Shown: positions 1 to 12,227, counted from the first letter of the stretch. The stretch is DNA of 64,000 nt from Aeromicrobium sp. Root344 (GCF_001425755.1 NZ_LMDH01000001.1:3595571-3659570), one strand, 5' to 3'. Numbers and translations: made by a program. The notes: generated by a model not told the origin, from the letters alone.

Positions 1-393
<393 letters not shown>

Positions 394-397
<4 letters not shown>

Positions 398-882
398 GAG
401 CCCCCCAGCCATTCCTCGGAGGGCGGAGTCGGGCGGCCGGCGCGTACGGCGCGACGGCCCGCCTGCAGGCGCTCACGGCGACGGCGACGGTACTCGCGGC
501 GCATCATGGCGGTGATGCGGTCGCGGCTCTCGGGGCGCAGGGCGTGCGCGAGTCCGTGGGCGAGGATCGAGAGGCGTACGCCGGGGCGGCCCAGCGCGGT
601 GTTGACGACCTGTTGCTGAGACGGCGGCACGATGAGATGGCCCTCGACGACGCGGGGCTCGAGCTCTTGGTGGACGACCGGTGCGACGTGCGAATCCGGC
701 TCGATGTCGGACCTCGGATCAAGCCGTGCGAGCTCTCGCGTCTGCGGCACCGCGAGGCGCTCGCGCGGCACCGGCGCGATGCGGGAGCTGCGGCGCGCGG
801 CGCGCACGGCGACCAGGGCAGCGCCGATCGTCACGACCGCGAGAAGTGCGGTCGCGACGAGGATCCAGAGCTCCGCCGACAT
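394..882 (-). CDS. Hypothetical single-pass membrane protein
   Basis: 162 residues beginning MSAELWILVATALLAVV: one N-terminal membrane helix (about 4-27), then a soluble part whose C-terminal third is very basic (MMRREYRRRRRERL). The family is not recognised. The start at 882 is preferred over a GTG at 888 because a TAAGGT -10-like element (890-895) lies 7 nt upstream, the spacing of a leaderless transcript. It overlaps the next small gene by ATGA and so heads a short operon leading into alaS. The basic region could contact nucleic acid or the membrane surface, but that is speculation. Confidence 0.7.
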
Positions 883-900
883 GCCCACGACCTTATCTCG

Positions 901-2265
901 TCAGCGGTCGCGGAGGATGGCCCGGATCACGGCGAGACGCTCACCCAGCCGCGCCTCGAACCCGTGCTCGCTGGGCTCGTAGTAGGTCGCGCCGTCGACG
1001 TCGTCGGGCGCGTACTGCTGGCCGACGACCCCACGCACGTCGTTGTGGGGGTACTTGTAGTCGTGACCGTGGCCGAGCTTCTTGGCGCCGGAGTAGTGCG
1101 CGTCGCGCAGCGCGGGCGGCACGGCACCGATCTTGCCCGCGTGCACGTCCGCCTGCGCACGGTTGATCGCCTCGACGACGGCATTGGACTTGGGCGCCGA
1201 GGCGAGGTGGATCACGGCCTGTGCCAGCGGGATGCGCGCCTCGGGGAAGCCGATCATCGCGACGGCCTGCGCCGTGGCGGTCGCCAGCGGGAGCGCCGTC
1301 GGATCGGCCATGCCGATGTCCTCGCTCGCATGGATCATCAGCCGGCGCGCGATGAACCGGGGGTCCTCCCCCGCCTCGATCATGCGCGCGAGGTAGTGCA
1401 GCGAGGCGTCGACGTCGGAGCCGCGGATCGACTTGATGAACGCGCTGATGACGTCGTAGTGCTGATCGCCCTGCCGGTCGTAGCGCACTGCTGCCTTGTC
1501 GACCGCGAGGGCCGCGTCGTCGACGTCGATCTCGGTCTTGCCCTGGCTCGTCGCTGCGCCGGCAGCGGCCTCGAGATAGGTCAGGACGCGGCGACCGTCG
1601 CCACCTGCGAGGCGTACGAGATGGCTCTTGGCCTCGTCAGTCAGCGTCACGGTGCCGCCCAGCCCTCGCTCGTCGGTGAGCGCGCGATCGACGAGGACGC
1701 CGATGTCGTCGTCGGTCAGTGACTCGAGGGTCAGCAGGAGGCTGCGGCTGAGCAGCGGCGAGATGACGCTGAAGTGCGGGTTCTCGGTGGTGGCCGCGAC
1801 CAGCGACACCCAGCGGTTCTCGACGCCGGGCAGCAGCGCGTCCTGCTGGGACTTGCTGAAGCGGTGCACCTCGTCGACGAACAGGACGGTCTCGACGCCG
1901 CTCTGCGCCAAGGCACGGCGGGCGCCCGCGATCGTCTCGCGGACCTCCTTGACGCCTGCGGAGACCGCGGAGACCTCGACGAAGCGGCGTTGCGTGTGCG
2001 CACTGAGCAGGCTGGCGATCGTGGTCTTGCCCGTGCCCGGCGGGCCCCACAGCAGGATCGTGAGCGGCTGGTTGCCCTCGATCATCTGCCTCAGCGGCGA
2101 TCCCGGTGCCAGCAGGTGCTGCTGGCCCACGAGCTCGTCGAGCGACGTCGGCCGCATGCGTACGGCAAGGGGCGCCGAGGCGTGGGTGTTGCCGGAGAGG
2201 CTGCCGCCCCCCGTGCCGGTCGACGGGGGTGCTTCAGGAAGGTCGAACAGCCCGTCGTCGCTCAT
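901..2265 (-). CDS. rarA: Replication-associated recombination protein A (AAA+ ATPase)
   Basis: 454 residues, the usual length for RarA/MgsA. The AAA+ core has Walker [10 protein letters not shown] (about 75-83), Walker [11 protein letters not shown], sensor 1 AATTENP, and then the C-terminal tetramerisation domain ([22 protein letters not shown]). RarA acts at stalled replication forks with SSB. It lies 9 bases downstream of aspS but has its own TAGGCT element (2272-2277) 6 nt before the ATG, overlapping the aspS stop codon, so it can probably be transcribed alone as a leaderless mRNA. A rarA gene close to alaS and aspS is a common actinobacterial arrangement. Confidence 0.95.
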   Translation of the reverse strand: MSDDGLFDLPEAPPSTGTGGGSLSGNTHASAPLAVRMRPTSLDELVGQQHLLAPGSPLRQMIEGNQPLTILLWGPPGTGKTTIASLLSAHTQRRFVEVSAVSAGVKEVRETIAGARRALAQSGVETVLFVDEVHRFSKSQQDALLPGVENRWVSLVAATTENPHFSVISPLLSRSLLLTLESLTDDDIGVLVDRALTDERGLGGTVTLTDEAKSHLVRLAGGDGRRVLTYLEAAAGAATSQGKTEIDVDDAALAVDKAAVRYDRQGDQHYDVISAFIKSIRGSDVDASLHYLARMIEAGEDPRFIARRLMIHASEDIGMADPTALPLATATAQAVAMIGFPEARIPLAQAVIHLASAPKSNAVVEAINRAQADVHAGKIGAVPPALRDAHYSGAKKLGHGHDYKYPHNDVRGVVGQQYAPDDVDGATYYEPSEHGFEARLGERLAVIRAILRDR

Positions 2266-2274
2266 GCACCGAGC

Positions 2275-4055
2275 CTAGTTGGCGGGTGCGACGTCTGCCT
2301 TTTCCGGCTCCGGCTTCCAGTCCACGCCGGTCTCCTTGCGCTGAGCAGCCGTGATCGGTGTCGGCGCGCCCGTGAGCGGGTCGGCGCCCGAGGCGGTCTT
2401 GGGGAACGCGATGACGTCGCGGATCGAGTCGGCGCCCGTCAGCAGGGCGACGACGCGGTCGATGCCGAGCGCGATGCCGCCGTGCGGCGGCGGACCGTAC
2501 GCGAATGCCTCGAGGAGGAAGCCGAACTGGCCCTGCGCCTGCTCCTCGGTGAGCCCCAGGACGTCGAACACGCGCGCCTGGACGTCGGAGCGGTGGATAC
2601 GGATCGAGCCACCGCCGAGCTCGTTGCCGTTGAGCGTGATGTCGTACGCCTGGCTGAGCGCCGAGCCGGGGTCGGTGTCGAACGTGTCGACGAACTCCGG
2701 CGCGGGCGCCGTGAACGGGTGGTGGATCGAGGTCCAGGCGTCCGCGCCGCCTTCACCGATGTACTCGAACATCGGGGCGTCGTTGACCCAGACGAACTCC
2801 CAGCGGTCGTGGTCGATCAGGCCGCAGCGCTCGCCGACCTCGATGCGTACGGCAGCCAGCAGAGCCTTGGCGTCGTTGTACTCGTCGGCGGCGAAGAAGA
2901 TGCAGTCGCCGGCCTTCGCGCCGGCGTGCGCGACGAGGCCCTCGCGCTCGGCGTCGGAGAGGTTCTTGGCGACCGGGCCGCCCAGCGTGCCGTCCTCCTG
3001 CACCAGCACGTACGCCAGACCCTTCGCTCCGCGCGCCTTGGCGAACTCCTGCCAGGCGTCGAGCGTGCGCCGGGGCTGGTCGGCACCACCGGGCATCACG
3101 ACGGCACCGACGTGCCACTGGCGGCCCTTGGGCGCGAACACGCGGAACGGCGTCTCGGCGAAGTAGTCGGTGAAGTCGACGAGCTCGCACTCGAAGCGCA
3201 GGTCGGGACGGTCGATGCCGAACCGGCGTACGGCCTCGGCGAACGTCATGCGCGGGATCGGCGTGGTGATCTCGTAGCCGAGCACGTCGCGCCAGATGCG
3301 TACGAGGACTTCCTCGGTCAGCGAGTAGACGTCCTCCTCCTCGAGGAAACTCATCTCGATGTCGAGCTGGGTGAACTCCGGCTGCCGGTCGGAGCGGCTG
3401 TCCTCGTCACGGAAGCAGCGTGCGATCTGGTAGTAGCGCTCCATGCCGGCCACCATCAGCAGCTGCTTGAACAACTGCGGCGACTGCGGGAGGGCGTACC
3501 AGCTGCCCGGCTTGGTCCGCGCCGGCACGAGGAAGTCGCGGGCACCTTCGGGCGTCGACGCGGTCAGGTAGGGCGTCTCGAACTCGAGGAAGCCCCGCTC
3601 GGACATGACCTCGCGGATGATCTGGGTGACGCGGGCGCGGGTGCGCAGGTTCTGCGCCATCTCGCTGCGGCGCAGGTCGAGGTAGCGGTAGCGCAGGCGC
3701 GTCTCCTCGTTGATCTGTGAGGCGTTGAACTCCTCGATCGGGAACGGCAGCGGTGCGGCCTCGCTGAGGATCTCGACCGACTCGGCGACGACCTCGATCT
3801 CGCCGGATGGCAGGTTGGGGTTGTCGTTGCCCTCGGGGCGCTTCTCGACCGTGCCGATGATCTTGAGGCAGAACTCGCTGCGCAGCGGCCGGGCGACCTC
3901 TTCTTCGCGGATGACGACCTGCGAGACCCCGCTGCCGTCACGCAGGTCGATGAACGCGACGCCGCCGTGATCTCGACGACGGGCCACCCATCCGGCGAGG
4001 GTGACCTGCTGGCCGATGTGTTCGGCGCGCAGGCTTCCGGCGTCGTGGGTGCGGA

Positions 4056-4059
<4 letters not shown>
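2275..4059 (-). CDS. aspS: Aspartate--tRNA ligase
   Basis: 594 residues, the full bacterial length. The N-terminal OB anticodon-binding domain ([19 protein letters not shown]) is followed by the class II catalytic core, including motif 2 ([20 protein letters not shown]), the bacterial GAD insertion domain (about 300-420) and motif 3 ([13 protein letters not shown]). It charges tRNA-Asp. The ATG overlaps the hisS stop as ATGA, placing it third in an MBL hydrolase-hisS-aspS operon. Whether it is discriminating or also mischarges tRNA-Asn cannot be decided from this window. Confidence 0.97.
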
Positions 4060-5404
<1,345 letters not shown>

Positions 5405-5408
<4 letters not shown>

Positions 5409-6100
5409 GCGATCAGCTCGGCGAGGAACGGGTTGGTGGCACGCTCGCGGCCGATCGAGGTCTGGCCGCCGTGGCCGGGCAGCACCACGATGTCGTCGTC
5501 CAGCGGCAGCACGCGGTCGCGCAGGCTGTCCTGCATCTGCGGGTGCGAGCCGCCAGTGAGGTCCGTGCGCCCGATCGACCCGGCGAACAGGAAGTCGCCG
5601 GAGAACATGACCTGCGAGACGTCCTCGGGGCCGTCGTAGTCCACGCGATAGAAGACGGTGCCGGGCGTGTGACCGGGCACGTGGTCGACGAGGAACGTCA
5701 GCCCGTCGACCTCGATGCGGGCGCCGTCGACCGCATCGCGTACGTCAGCGGGCTCGGTGAAGTCGGGGACGTCGGTCATGCCGAGCTGCGAGCGCAGCAT
5801 CGCGGCAGACTCGTTGGAGATCGCGGCCATCGGATCGGCGAGCAGGTGCCGGTCGGCGGGGTGGATCCAGACCGGACAGCCGTACTCGGCCGCGACGTCC
5901 TGCGCGCACCACATGTGGTCGAAGTGGCCGTGCGTGACGAGCACCGCGGACGGTCGCAGATTGTGCTCGGCGACGACCGTACGGATGCCGTCCATCGCGT
6001 CCATGCCGGGGTCGACGATCGCGCAGCCGGTGCCGGGACCGCGGGAGACGAAATAGCAGTTCGCCTGCAGCGGACCGGCCGGAAATGACGTGAGAAGCAC
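5405..6100 (-). CDS. Metallo-beta-lactamase-fold hydrolase (glyoxalase II-like)
   Basis: 231 residues. It carries the zinc-ligand motif THGHFDHMW (HxHxDH), a later GHTPGTVFY histidine, the metal aspartate in FSGDFLFAGSIGRTD and a final PGHGGQTSIG histidine, which together define the hydroxyacylglutathione hydrolase-like branch of the MBL fold. The substrate is unknown. I chose the GTG at 6100 (VLLTSFPAGPLQANCY), the typical family N-terminus, supported by a TACCCT element (6108-6113) 7 nt upstream; a longer in-frame extension to 6214 runs across the divergent neighbour's start. A member of this family before hisS is typical of actinobacteria. Confidence 0.88.
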
Positions 6101-6164
6101 GTGCGACAGGGTACGCGAGACGCACTGGCCACCCAGCGACCGGCTGACGCCTACACTGTCGCCC

Positions 6165-7400
6165 ATGAGTTCTGCGCCCACGAACCCTTGGGGTCGTGTC
6201 GACGACGAAGGCAATGTCTACGTCAAGACCACTGACGGTGAACGACTGATCGGCCAGTGGCCCGGCGGTGATCCCGCTGAGGCGATGTCGTTGTACGTAC
6301 GACGCTACGAAGGACTCGAGGTCGAGGTCGACCTGCTCGAGAAGCGCCTCGAGGGAGGCGCGCTCTCCCCCGACGACGCGGCGAAGGCCGTCACCAAGGT
6401 GCGCGCGCAGATCGTCGACGCCCAAGCTCTCGGCGACCTCGACTCGCTGCTGAAGCGGCTCGACGCCCTGCAGCCCGCGATCGACAAGCAGCGCGAGCAG
6501 CGCAAGGTCGAGCGCGCCGCCAAGGTTGCGGAGGCGCAGACCGAGAAGACGCGCATCGCCGACGAGGCCGAGAAGATCGCCGCCGGCAGCGACTGGAAGG
6601 CCGGCGCCGACAAGCTTCGCGCGCTGCTCGACGAGTGGAAGGCGCTCCCCCGGCTCAGCAAGTCTGCCGACGACGAGCTGTGGCACCGTTTCAGCACGGC
6701 CCGCACGGCCTACACACGACGTCGCAAGACGCACTTCGGCGAGCAGTCGACGCTGCGTGAAGCCGCCAAGACGATCAAGGAGAAGCTGATCGTCGAGGCC
6801 GAGGCGCTGTCGACGTCCACCGAGTGGGGTGTGACGGCCGGCAAGTATCGCGATCTGATGGCCGAGTGGAAGAAGGCCGGATCGGCGCCCCGCAACGTCG
6901 AGGACAAGCTCTGGAAGCGGTTCCGTGCCGCCCAGGACGCGTTCTTCACGGCACGTGACGAGGCCAACGCCAAGCTCGACGCCGAGTACGAGGTCAACGC
7001 CGAGAAGAAGCTGGAGATCCTCGCCGAGGCGGAGAAGCTCCTCCCGATCAAGGACATCGATGCCTCCCGCAAGGCCTGGCTCGACATCGCCGATCGCTGG
7101 GAGGCCGCCGGCAAGGTACCGCGAGCCAAGATCGGCGAGTTCGAGGCCCGGATCCGCAAGGTCGAGCAGGCCGTGCGCGACGCGACCGAGAGCAAGTGGA
7201 AGAAGACCGATCCGGAGAAGTCGGCCCGCGCCGACGACATGATCAGCAAGCTGCAGCGCGCGATCGACGAGGTCGGCGAGAAGATCGCCGCGGCCGAGGC
7301 CAAGGGCGACAAGAAGAGGGTCAAGGACCTGGAGGCCGAGAAGGCCTCCAAGGAGGCGTTCCTCGACATGGCCAAGAAGGCCCAGGCCGACTTCTCCTGA
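6165..7400 (+). CDS. DUF349 domain-containing protein
   Basis: 411 residues, almost entirely charged helix. Repeated DUF349 units are recognisable by motifs such as DWKAGADKLRALLDEWKAL, with paired W..W and F..A..A..R.K.H positions, at about 140-225, 225-300 and 300-380. The rest is predicted coiled coil, rich in Lys, Glu and Ala. DUF349 proteins are widespread in actinobacteria; the molecular function is not settled. The start is fixed by a TACACT -10-like element (6152-6157) 7 nt before the ATG, as in a leaderless mRNA. It is divergent from the MBL-hisS-aspS operon and convergent with rel. Confidence 0.88.
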   Translation: MSSAPTNPWGRVDDEGNVYVKTTDGERLIGQWPGGDPAEAMSLYVRRYEGLEVEVDLLEKRLEGGALSPDDAAKAVTKVRAQIVDAQALGDLDSLLKRLDALQPAIDKQREQRKVERAAKVAEAQTEKTRIADEAEKIAAGSDWKAGADKLRALLDEWKALPRLSKSADDELWHRFSTARTAYTRRRKTHFGEQSTLREAAKTIKEKLIVEAEALSTSTEWGVTAGKYRDLMAEWKKAGSAPRNVEDKLWKRFRAAQDAFFTARDEANAKLDAEYEVNAEKKLEILAEAEKLLPIKDIDASRKAWLDIADRWEAAGKVPRAKIGEFEARIRKVEQAVRDATESKWKKTDPEKSARADDMISKLQRAIDEVGEKIAAAEAKGDKKRVKDLEAEKASKEAFLDMAKKAQADFS

Positions 7401-7407
7401 CCCGTAT

Positions 7408-7476
7408 CTCCGCGATGTGTGACGTTGCAGGCGCTACGGCTGCGCTCAGACGCCTCTAACCTCACACATCGCGGAG
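7408..7476. terminator. Long inverted repeat between convergent genes, probable bidirectional terminator
   Basis: Two perfect 15-base arms, CTCCGCGATGTGTGA (7408-7422) and its complement (7462-7476), flank an inner imperfect stem (GTTGCAGGCG against CGCCTCTAAC). The element fills the 88-base gap between the convergent DUF349 gene and rel. It has no T-tract on either strand, so it could be a factor-assisted terminator, an mRNA 3' stabiliser or a dispersed palindromic repeat. Confidence 0.6.
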
Positions 7477-7488
7477 TCCAGCTGGGCG

Positions 7489-9789
7489 CTACTGGGTGAG
7501 GCGGTAGACGTCGAAGACGCCTTCAACGGTGCGTACGGCCGACAGCACGTGGCCCAGGTGCTTGGGGTCGGCCATCTCGAACGTGAACTTCGACTTGGCC
7601 ACGCGATCGCGTCCGGTCGACAGCGACGCCGACAAGATGTTGACGTGCTGGTCGGAGATGACCCGCGTGATGTCGCTCAGCAGCCTGGGGCGATCGAGCC
7701 CCTCGACCTGCACCGCGACGAGGAACGTGCTCTTGCCGGTCGGCGCCCAGTGCACGCCCACCAGGCGTTCGGGCTGGCTGCGCAGCGCGATCAGGTTGAC
7801 GCAGTCGGTGCGGTGGACCGAGACCCCGGCCGTACGCGTCACGAACCCCTCGATCGCGTCACCGGGCACCGGCGTGCAGCACCGAGCCAGCTTGATCATG
7901 ATGTCGCCGTCGAGCCCTTCGACCACGACGCCGGCGTCGCGGGTCTCGGTGCGCGGCCGGCGCATCCCGACACCGGGCAGCGAGGTCGCCTCGGCCAGGT
8001 CTTCCTGGGCGCCCTCGCGGCCACCAGCGAGGTCGATGACCCGCTCGACGACGTTCTGGGCGCCGACGTTGCCCTCGCCCACCGAGGCATACAGGGTCGA
8101 CACGTCTGCGAGGTGCAGCTCCTTGGCGACGGTGTCGAGGGTCTCGTGCCGGAACAGTCGATGGAGCGGCAGGCCCTCCTTGCGCATCTGCTTGGCGATG
8201 AGGTCCTTGCCACGCTCGATCGCCTCGTCGCGGCGCTCCTTGGTGAACCACTGCCGGATCTTGTTGCGCGCACGCGGACTGGCGACGAACTCCAGCCAGT
8301 CACGGCTCGGCCCGGCGTCGGGCGACTTGGACGTGAAGATCTCCACGACGTCGCCGCTCTCGAGCTCGGACTCCAGCGACACCAGTCGCCCGTTGACCCG
8401 CGCGCCGATGCAGGCGTGCCCGACCTCGGTGTGCACCGCGTAGGCGAAGTCGACCGGCGTGGCCTTGGCCGGCAGCTGGATCAGGTCACCGCGCGGCGTG
8501 TAGGCGTAGACGCCCGCGTTGTTGATCTCGAAGCGCAGCGAGTCGAGGAAGTCGACCGAGTCGGCGGTCTCGGACTGCCAGTCGAGCAGCTCGCGCAGCC
8601 ACAGCATGTCGTCCTTGTCAGGACCCTTGCCCGCCTTGCCTGCGGTGGCGTCCTCCTTGTACTTCCAGTGCGCCGCGACGCCGTACTCGGCTCGACGGTG
8701 CATGGCGTACGTGCGGATCTGCAGCTCGACGGGCTTGCCCTGCGGGCCGATCACCGTCGTGTGCAGGGACTGGTACATGTTGAACTTGGGGACCGAGATG
8801 TAGTCCTTGAACCGCCCGGGAATCGGATTCCACCGGGCGTGCAGCACTCCGAGGACGCCATAACAGTCCGCGACGGTGTCGACCAGGATGCGTACGCCGA
8901 CGAGGTCGAAGATGTCGGAGAACTCGCGGCCGCCGACCAGCATCTTCTGGTAGATCGAGTAGTAGTGCTTGGGCCGGCTGGACACCTTGGCCTTGAGCTT
9001 GACGTGCCGCAGGTCGGACTCGACATCGCTGACGACCCGCTCGAGGAACTGCTCACGCGAGGGCGCCCGATCGGCGACCAGGCGCACGATCTCGTCGTAG
9101 ACCTTGGGGTGCAGGGTCGCGAATGCGAGGTCCTCGAGCTCCCACTTGATCGTGTTCATGCCGAGGCGGTGGGCCAGCGGCGCGAAGATCTCGATCGTCT
9201 CGCGGGCGATGCGCTCCTGCTTGTCCTGCCGCAGGTAGCGAAGCGTACGCATGTTGTGCAGGCGGTCGGCGAGCTTGATCACGAGCACGCGGATGTCACG
9301 GCTCATCGCGACGACCATCTTGCGGATCGTCTCGGACTGCGTCGAGTCGCCGTACTTGACCTTGTCGAGCTTGGTCACGCCGTCGACGAGCTGCCGGACC
9401 TCGTCGCCGAAGTCGGCACTCAGCTGCTCGAGCGTGTAGTCGGTGTCCTCGACGGTGTCGTGCAGCAGCGCGGCGCACAGCGTGGGCGCGGTCATGCCGA
9501 GCTCGGCGAGGATCGTGGCAACGGCCAGCGGGTGGGTGATGTAGGGGTCGCCGCTCTTGCGGGTCTGCCCCTCGTGCATGCGCTCGGCGATCTCGTAGGC
9601 CTTGCGGATCGACGAGACGTCGCCCTTGGCGTGCGTCGAGCGATAGACCTTGAGCAGCGGATCGAGCACGACGTCGGAGGACCCGGACTTGCCGCCGATG
9701 CGGGCCAGCCGGTTGCGGACGCGCGCAGAAGCCGGTGCCGAGTCGGCGTTCTTCGACTCGGCCGGCGGCGCCTCGATCCGTTCAGCCAT
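7489..9789 (-). CDS. rel: Bifunctional (p)ppGpp synthetase/hydrolase, Rel (RelA/SpoT family)
   Basis: 766 residues. The order is: HD hydrolase domain ([14 protein letters not shown] and RLHNMRTL), synthetase domain ([24 protein letters not shown]), TGS domain ([24 protein letters not shown]), a central regulatory region with the CCTPVPGD zinc-finger-like motif, and a C-terminal ACT domain. It makes and degrades the stringent-response alarmone. Actinobacteria usually have one such enzyme. I prefer the ATG at 9789 (MAERIEAPP), with GAGGA 6-7 nt upstream and a TACCAT element behind it. A TTG at 9813 would add 8 residues. It is convergent with the DUF349 gene and downstream of apt, the classic order. 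Confidence 0.95.
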   Translation of the reverse strand: MAERIEAPPAESKNADSAPASARVRNRLARIGGKSGSSDVVLDPLLKVYRSTHAKGDVSSIRKAYEIAERMHEGQTRKSGDPYITHPLAVATILAELGMTAPTLCAALLHDTVEDTDYTLEQLSADFGDEVRQLVDGVTKLDKVKYGDSTQSETIRKMVVAMSRDIRVLVIKLADRLHNMRTLRYLRQDKQERIARETIEIFAPLAHRLGMNTIKWELEDLAFATLHPKVYDEIVRLVADRAPSREQFLERVVSDVESDLRHVKLKAKVSSRPKHYYSIYQKMLVGGREFSDIFDLVGVRILVDTVADCYGVLGVLHARWNPIPGRFKDYISVPKFNMYQSLHTTVIGPQGKPVELQIRTYAMHRRAEYGVAAHWKYKEDATAGKAGKGPDKDDMLWLRELLDWQSETADSVDFLDSLRFEINNAGVYAYTPRGDLIQLPAKATPVDFAYAVHTEVGHACIGARVNGRLVSLESELESGDVVEIFTSKSPDAGPSRDWLEFVASPRARNKIRQWFTKERRDEAIERGKDLIAKQMRKEGLPLHRLFRHETLDTVAKELHLADVSTLYASVGEGNVGAQNVVERVIDLAGGREGAQEDLAEATSLPGVGMRRPRTETRDAGVVVEGLDGDIMIKLARCCTPVPGDAIEGFVTRTAGVSVHRTDCVNLIALRSQPERLVGVHWAPTGKSTFLVAVQVEGLDRPRLLSDITRVISDQHVNILSASLSTGRDRVAKSKFTFEMADPKHLGHVLSAVRTVEGVFDVYRLTQ

Positions 9790-9840
9790 CGCGTTCCTCA
9801 CTGTGTCCGACAATGGTATGCCAGCCGGTCAACGCGCAGG

Positions 9841-9936
9841 TCAGGTCAGCAGACCGTCGATCAACGTGGCAGCTGCGGCCAGCACCAGCACGGCAACCAG
9901 GACGAGGGCGACGACGCGGACCTGATGGGGGTTCAT
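9841..9936 (-). CDS. Very small one-helix membrane protein, hypothetical
   Basis: An open frame of 31 codons starting MNPHQVRVVALVLVAVLVLAA, ending in TLIDGLLT and TGA. A short polar N-terminus precedes one membrane helix (about 7-26). It sits in the gap between apt and rel on the same strand, where no other gene fits. The ribosome-binding site is weak. The length, position and clear hydrophobic profile argue for a real gene, but the coding call rests on composition alone. Confidence 0.45.
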   Translation of the reverse strand: MNPHQVRVVALVLVAVLVLAAAATLIDGLLT

Positions 9937-9960
9937 GGATCTCGATTCTGGGACGAGGAC

Positions 9961-10491
9961 TCAGTAGGAACGCAGACTCGCACAGCCTACGGGCGCGAGA
10001 CGTGCCTGCCCCTCGAGGGCGAGAAGCTCGATCAGGACGAGGTTGCCGGCGACGGTCGCACCGGCCTGCCGCACGAGATCGGCCGCCGCCAGCATCGTGC
10101 CGCCGGTCGCCAGCACGTCGTCGACGACCAGGACGCGGGCACCGGGCATCAGTGCGTCGACGTGCATCTCGAGCACCGCCGCGCCGTACTCCAGCTCGTA
10201 CGACGTGGACAACGACGTCGACGGGAGCTTGCCGGCCTTGCGCACCGGGACGAAGCCCGCGCCGAGGCGCACCGCGACGCTGGGGCCGAACAGGAACCCG
10301 CGCGCCTCGATGCCCAGGACGGCGTCGATCGGACCAGCCTGTGTGGCCAGATCCACGAGCCCGTCCATGACGGCCGAGAGCGCCTCAGGATCGGCGAGCA
10401 GAGGTGTGATGTCGCGGAACGTCACACCGGGCTCGGGCCAGTCCTCGATGGGCCGCACGAGGCGGTCGATCGTCTCGGTCAGGTCGCTCAT
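9961..10491 (-). CDS. apt: Adenine phosphoribosyltransferase
   Basis: 176 residues, the normal size. The PRPP-binding motif VLVVDDVLATGGTM and the type I PRTase fold are clear (PGVTFRDITPLL near the N-terminus, GIEARGFLFG in the middle). It salvages adenine to AMP using PRPP. GGGAGAAC lies directly before the ATG. The order secF...apt-rel is the usual actinobacterial one, with a lipoprotein gene inserted here between secF and apt. Confidence 0.95.
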   Translation of the reverse strand: MSDLTETIDRLVRPIEDWPEPGVTFRDITPLLADPEALSAVMDGLVDLATQAGPIDAVLGIEARGFLFGPSVAVRLGAGFVPVRKAGKLPSTSLSTSYELEYGAAVLEMHVDALMPGARVLVVDDVLATGGTMLAAADLVRQAGATVAGNLVLIELLALEGQARLAPVGCASLRSY

Positions 10492-10516
10492 GTTCTCCCT
10501 TGGGTGGCGAATGACA

Positions 10517-10550
10517 GCAGGTCCCGCAGGCAGATGCCCGCGAGACCTGC
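10517..10550 (-). terminator. Hairpin terminator downstream of the lipoprotein gene
   Basis: 16-base arms GCAGGTCCCGCAGGCA and TGCCCGCGAGACCTGC (14 of 16 pairs) with a 2-base gap, in the 71 bases between the lipoprotein stop and the apt start. There is no long T-tract, which is common for high-GC terminators. Confidence 0.6.
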
Positions 10551-10562
10551 CATCGACGTGAC

Positions 10563-11045
10563 TTATGAACCGCTGAGGTCGACCTTGCAGGTCTTCTTCG
10601 CGTGCGCCTCGATCGACTTGGACGCCTGGGCGAAGTCCGAGCTGCCGAGCTTGGTCATCTCGGCCGCGAGTCCCTGGAGCTTCGACGGGTCGACGTTCTC
10701 GGGGATCTTGCCCTGCTGGATCTCGGCGAGGTCGGAGAACTTCAGGCCGGCGTCCTTCATGGCCTTCTCGACCGTGTCGATCGCGGTGTCGAGCTTCTTC
10801 CAGTCCGCGTCGATGTCGCCCGGGGCCTCGTCAGCCAGCTTGTGGAACGTCTTGAACGCGGCATCGAGGTCACCGAGGTCGCCGGACGAGAGGTTGCCGA
10901 AGGACCCTTGGGCCTTCTTGAGGTCCTTGCAGTAGTCACTGCCCGAACCGCCGCTGCCACTGCCGCCGTCACCGTCGCCGCCACTGCACGCAGCAAGGGT
11001 GCTGGCGAGCAGCACCGCGCTGGCGATGGCCATGGGGATCTTCAT
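10563..11045 (-). CDS. Predicted lipoprotein, hypothetical
   Basis: 160 residues: a signal peptide ending in the lipobox LAAC (Cys20), a low-complexity Gly/Ser/Asp linker, then a helical domain with one Cys in YCKDLKKAQ and one at the C-terminus (KKTCKVDL) that could form a disulfide. After lipidation it should sit on the outer face of the cytoplasmic membrane. The family is not recognised. Its place between secF and apt suggests a lineage-specific insertion into the conserved secDF-apt-rel order; hairpins on both sides would let it act as a separate unit. Confidence 0.8.
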   Translation of the reverse strand: MKIPMAIASAVLLASTLAACSGGDGDGGSGSGGSGSDYCKDLKKAQGSFGNLSSGDLGDLDAAFKTFHKLADEAPGDIDADWKKLDTAIDTVEKAMKDAGLKFSDLAEIQQGKIPENVDPSKLQGLAAEMTKLGSSDFAQASKSIEAHAKKTCKVDLSGS

Positions 11046-11129
11046 GGGTTGTCTCCTCCAGGATGCGACGTAGCCCGGACTGTCCCCGTGCCACTGATCA
11101 GTGGGTACAGCATGGCACGGCCCAACCGG

Positions 11130-12227
11130 CTAGTGACCCTTGCCGCGCTTGGACCTCGGCTGGCGTGACGGCTGCGTGCGCTTCGAGGCACCCGAGGAGG
11201 CCACCGGTCGATGCGCGACCGGTGCTGCGGTCTCCACCGGCGCGTCGACCTGCTTGGCGCGCTTGGCCATGACGCGAGCGGCCTGGGCCTTGATGGCCGG
11301 CTCGCGCTCCTTGAGCTGCGATGCGAACGGCGTCGCGATGAAGATCGACGAGTAGGTGCCCGCGAGCATGCCGACGAACAGCGCGAGCGCGAGGTCCTTC
11401 AGTGGCCCGGTGCCCAGGATCGCGGCTCCGGCGAACAGCAACGCACCCACCGGGAGCAGCGCCGTGACCGACGTGTTGATCGAGCGTACGAGCGTCTGGT
11501 TGAGCGCGAGGTTGGCCTGCTCGGCGTACGTCTTGGACGTCGACTTGAGGATGCCCTTGGTGTTCTCGCGCACCTTGTCGAAGACCACGACGGTGTCATA
11601 GAGCGAGTAGCCGAGGATCGTCAGCAGGCCCGTCACCGTCGCCGGCGTGACCTCGAAGCCCGACAAGGCGTAGACGCCTCCCGTGATGATCAGGTCGTGC
11701 GCCAGCGCCACGATGCCGGCGACCGACATCCGCCACTCGCGGAAGTAGGCCCAGATGAAGATCACGACGATGAACAGGAAGACGATCAGGCCGGTCAGTG
11801 CCTTCTTGGCGACCTGCTTGCCGTACGTCGGGCCGACCAGCTGCTGGCTGACGTCCGTGGCACCGGCCTTGGTCAGCGACTCCGTGACCTTGGAGGCCTG
11901 GTCCTGCGTCAGTGCGCGCGTCTGGATGCGGATCCGGTCGCTGCCGGAGGTCTGGACCGTGGGGTCGCCGGCCTCTGGCACGCCGGAGTCCTCGACGGCC
12001 TTGGCCATCGCGTCGGACGAGGCCGAGTTGGCGGTCTTGACCGTGGCGGTGAACTCGACGCCGCCCTTGAACTCGACGCCGTAGTTGAAGCCACGGACCA
12101 CGAAGGCCAGCGCCGCAACGACCACGATGATCGCGGAGATCGAGTACCACAGCTTGCGGCGCCCGACGAAGTCGAACGAGATGCGTCCCTCGTAGAGGTG
12201 CTGTCCGAATGTGCTGATGCGGCCCAT
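11130..12227 (-). CDS. secF: Protein translocase subunit SecF
   Basis: 365 residues with six membrane segments. The N-terminal helix is followed by the periplasmic-type domain with the FNYGVEFKGGVEF motif, and the RND-type block (LTILGYSLYDTVVVFDKVREN) marks SecF. A basic C-terminal tail (about 315-365) ends in SKRGKGH. With SecD it uses the proton gradient to help release exported proteins from the SecYEG channel. The ATG overlaps the secD stop by one base (TGATG), so the two are coupled. Confidence 0.96.
   Translation of the reverse strand: MGRISTFGQHLYEGRISFDFVGRRKLWYSISAIIVVVAALAFVVRGFNYGVEFKGGVEFTATVKTANSASSDAMAKAVEDSGVPEAGDPTVQTSGSDRIRIQTRALTQDQASKVTESLTKAGATDVSQQLVGPTYGKQVAKKALTGLIVFLFIVVIFIWAYFREWRMSVAGIVALAHDLIITGGVYALSGFEVTPATVTGLLTILGYSLYDTVVVFDKVRENTKGILKSTSKTYAEQANLALNQTLVRSINTSVTALLPVGALLFAGAAILGTGPLKDLALALFVGMLAGTYSSIFIATPFASQLKEREPAIKAQAARVMAKRAKQVDAPVETAAPVAHRPVASSGASKRTQPSRQPRSKRGKGH

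Noticed and set aside
544..3720. Long open frames on the plus strand opposite rarA and aspS (up to 648 codons)
   Set aside because: They are antisense shadows produced by high third-position GC of the real genes; Arg/Val/Asp-rich, no domain, no ribosome site.
7549..10935. 1128-codon plus-strand open frame opposite rel and apt
   Set aside because: It crosses two well-identified minus-strand genes and an intergenic terminator, and has shadow-type composition.
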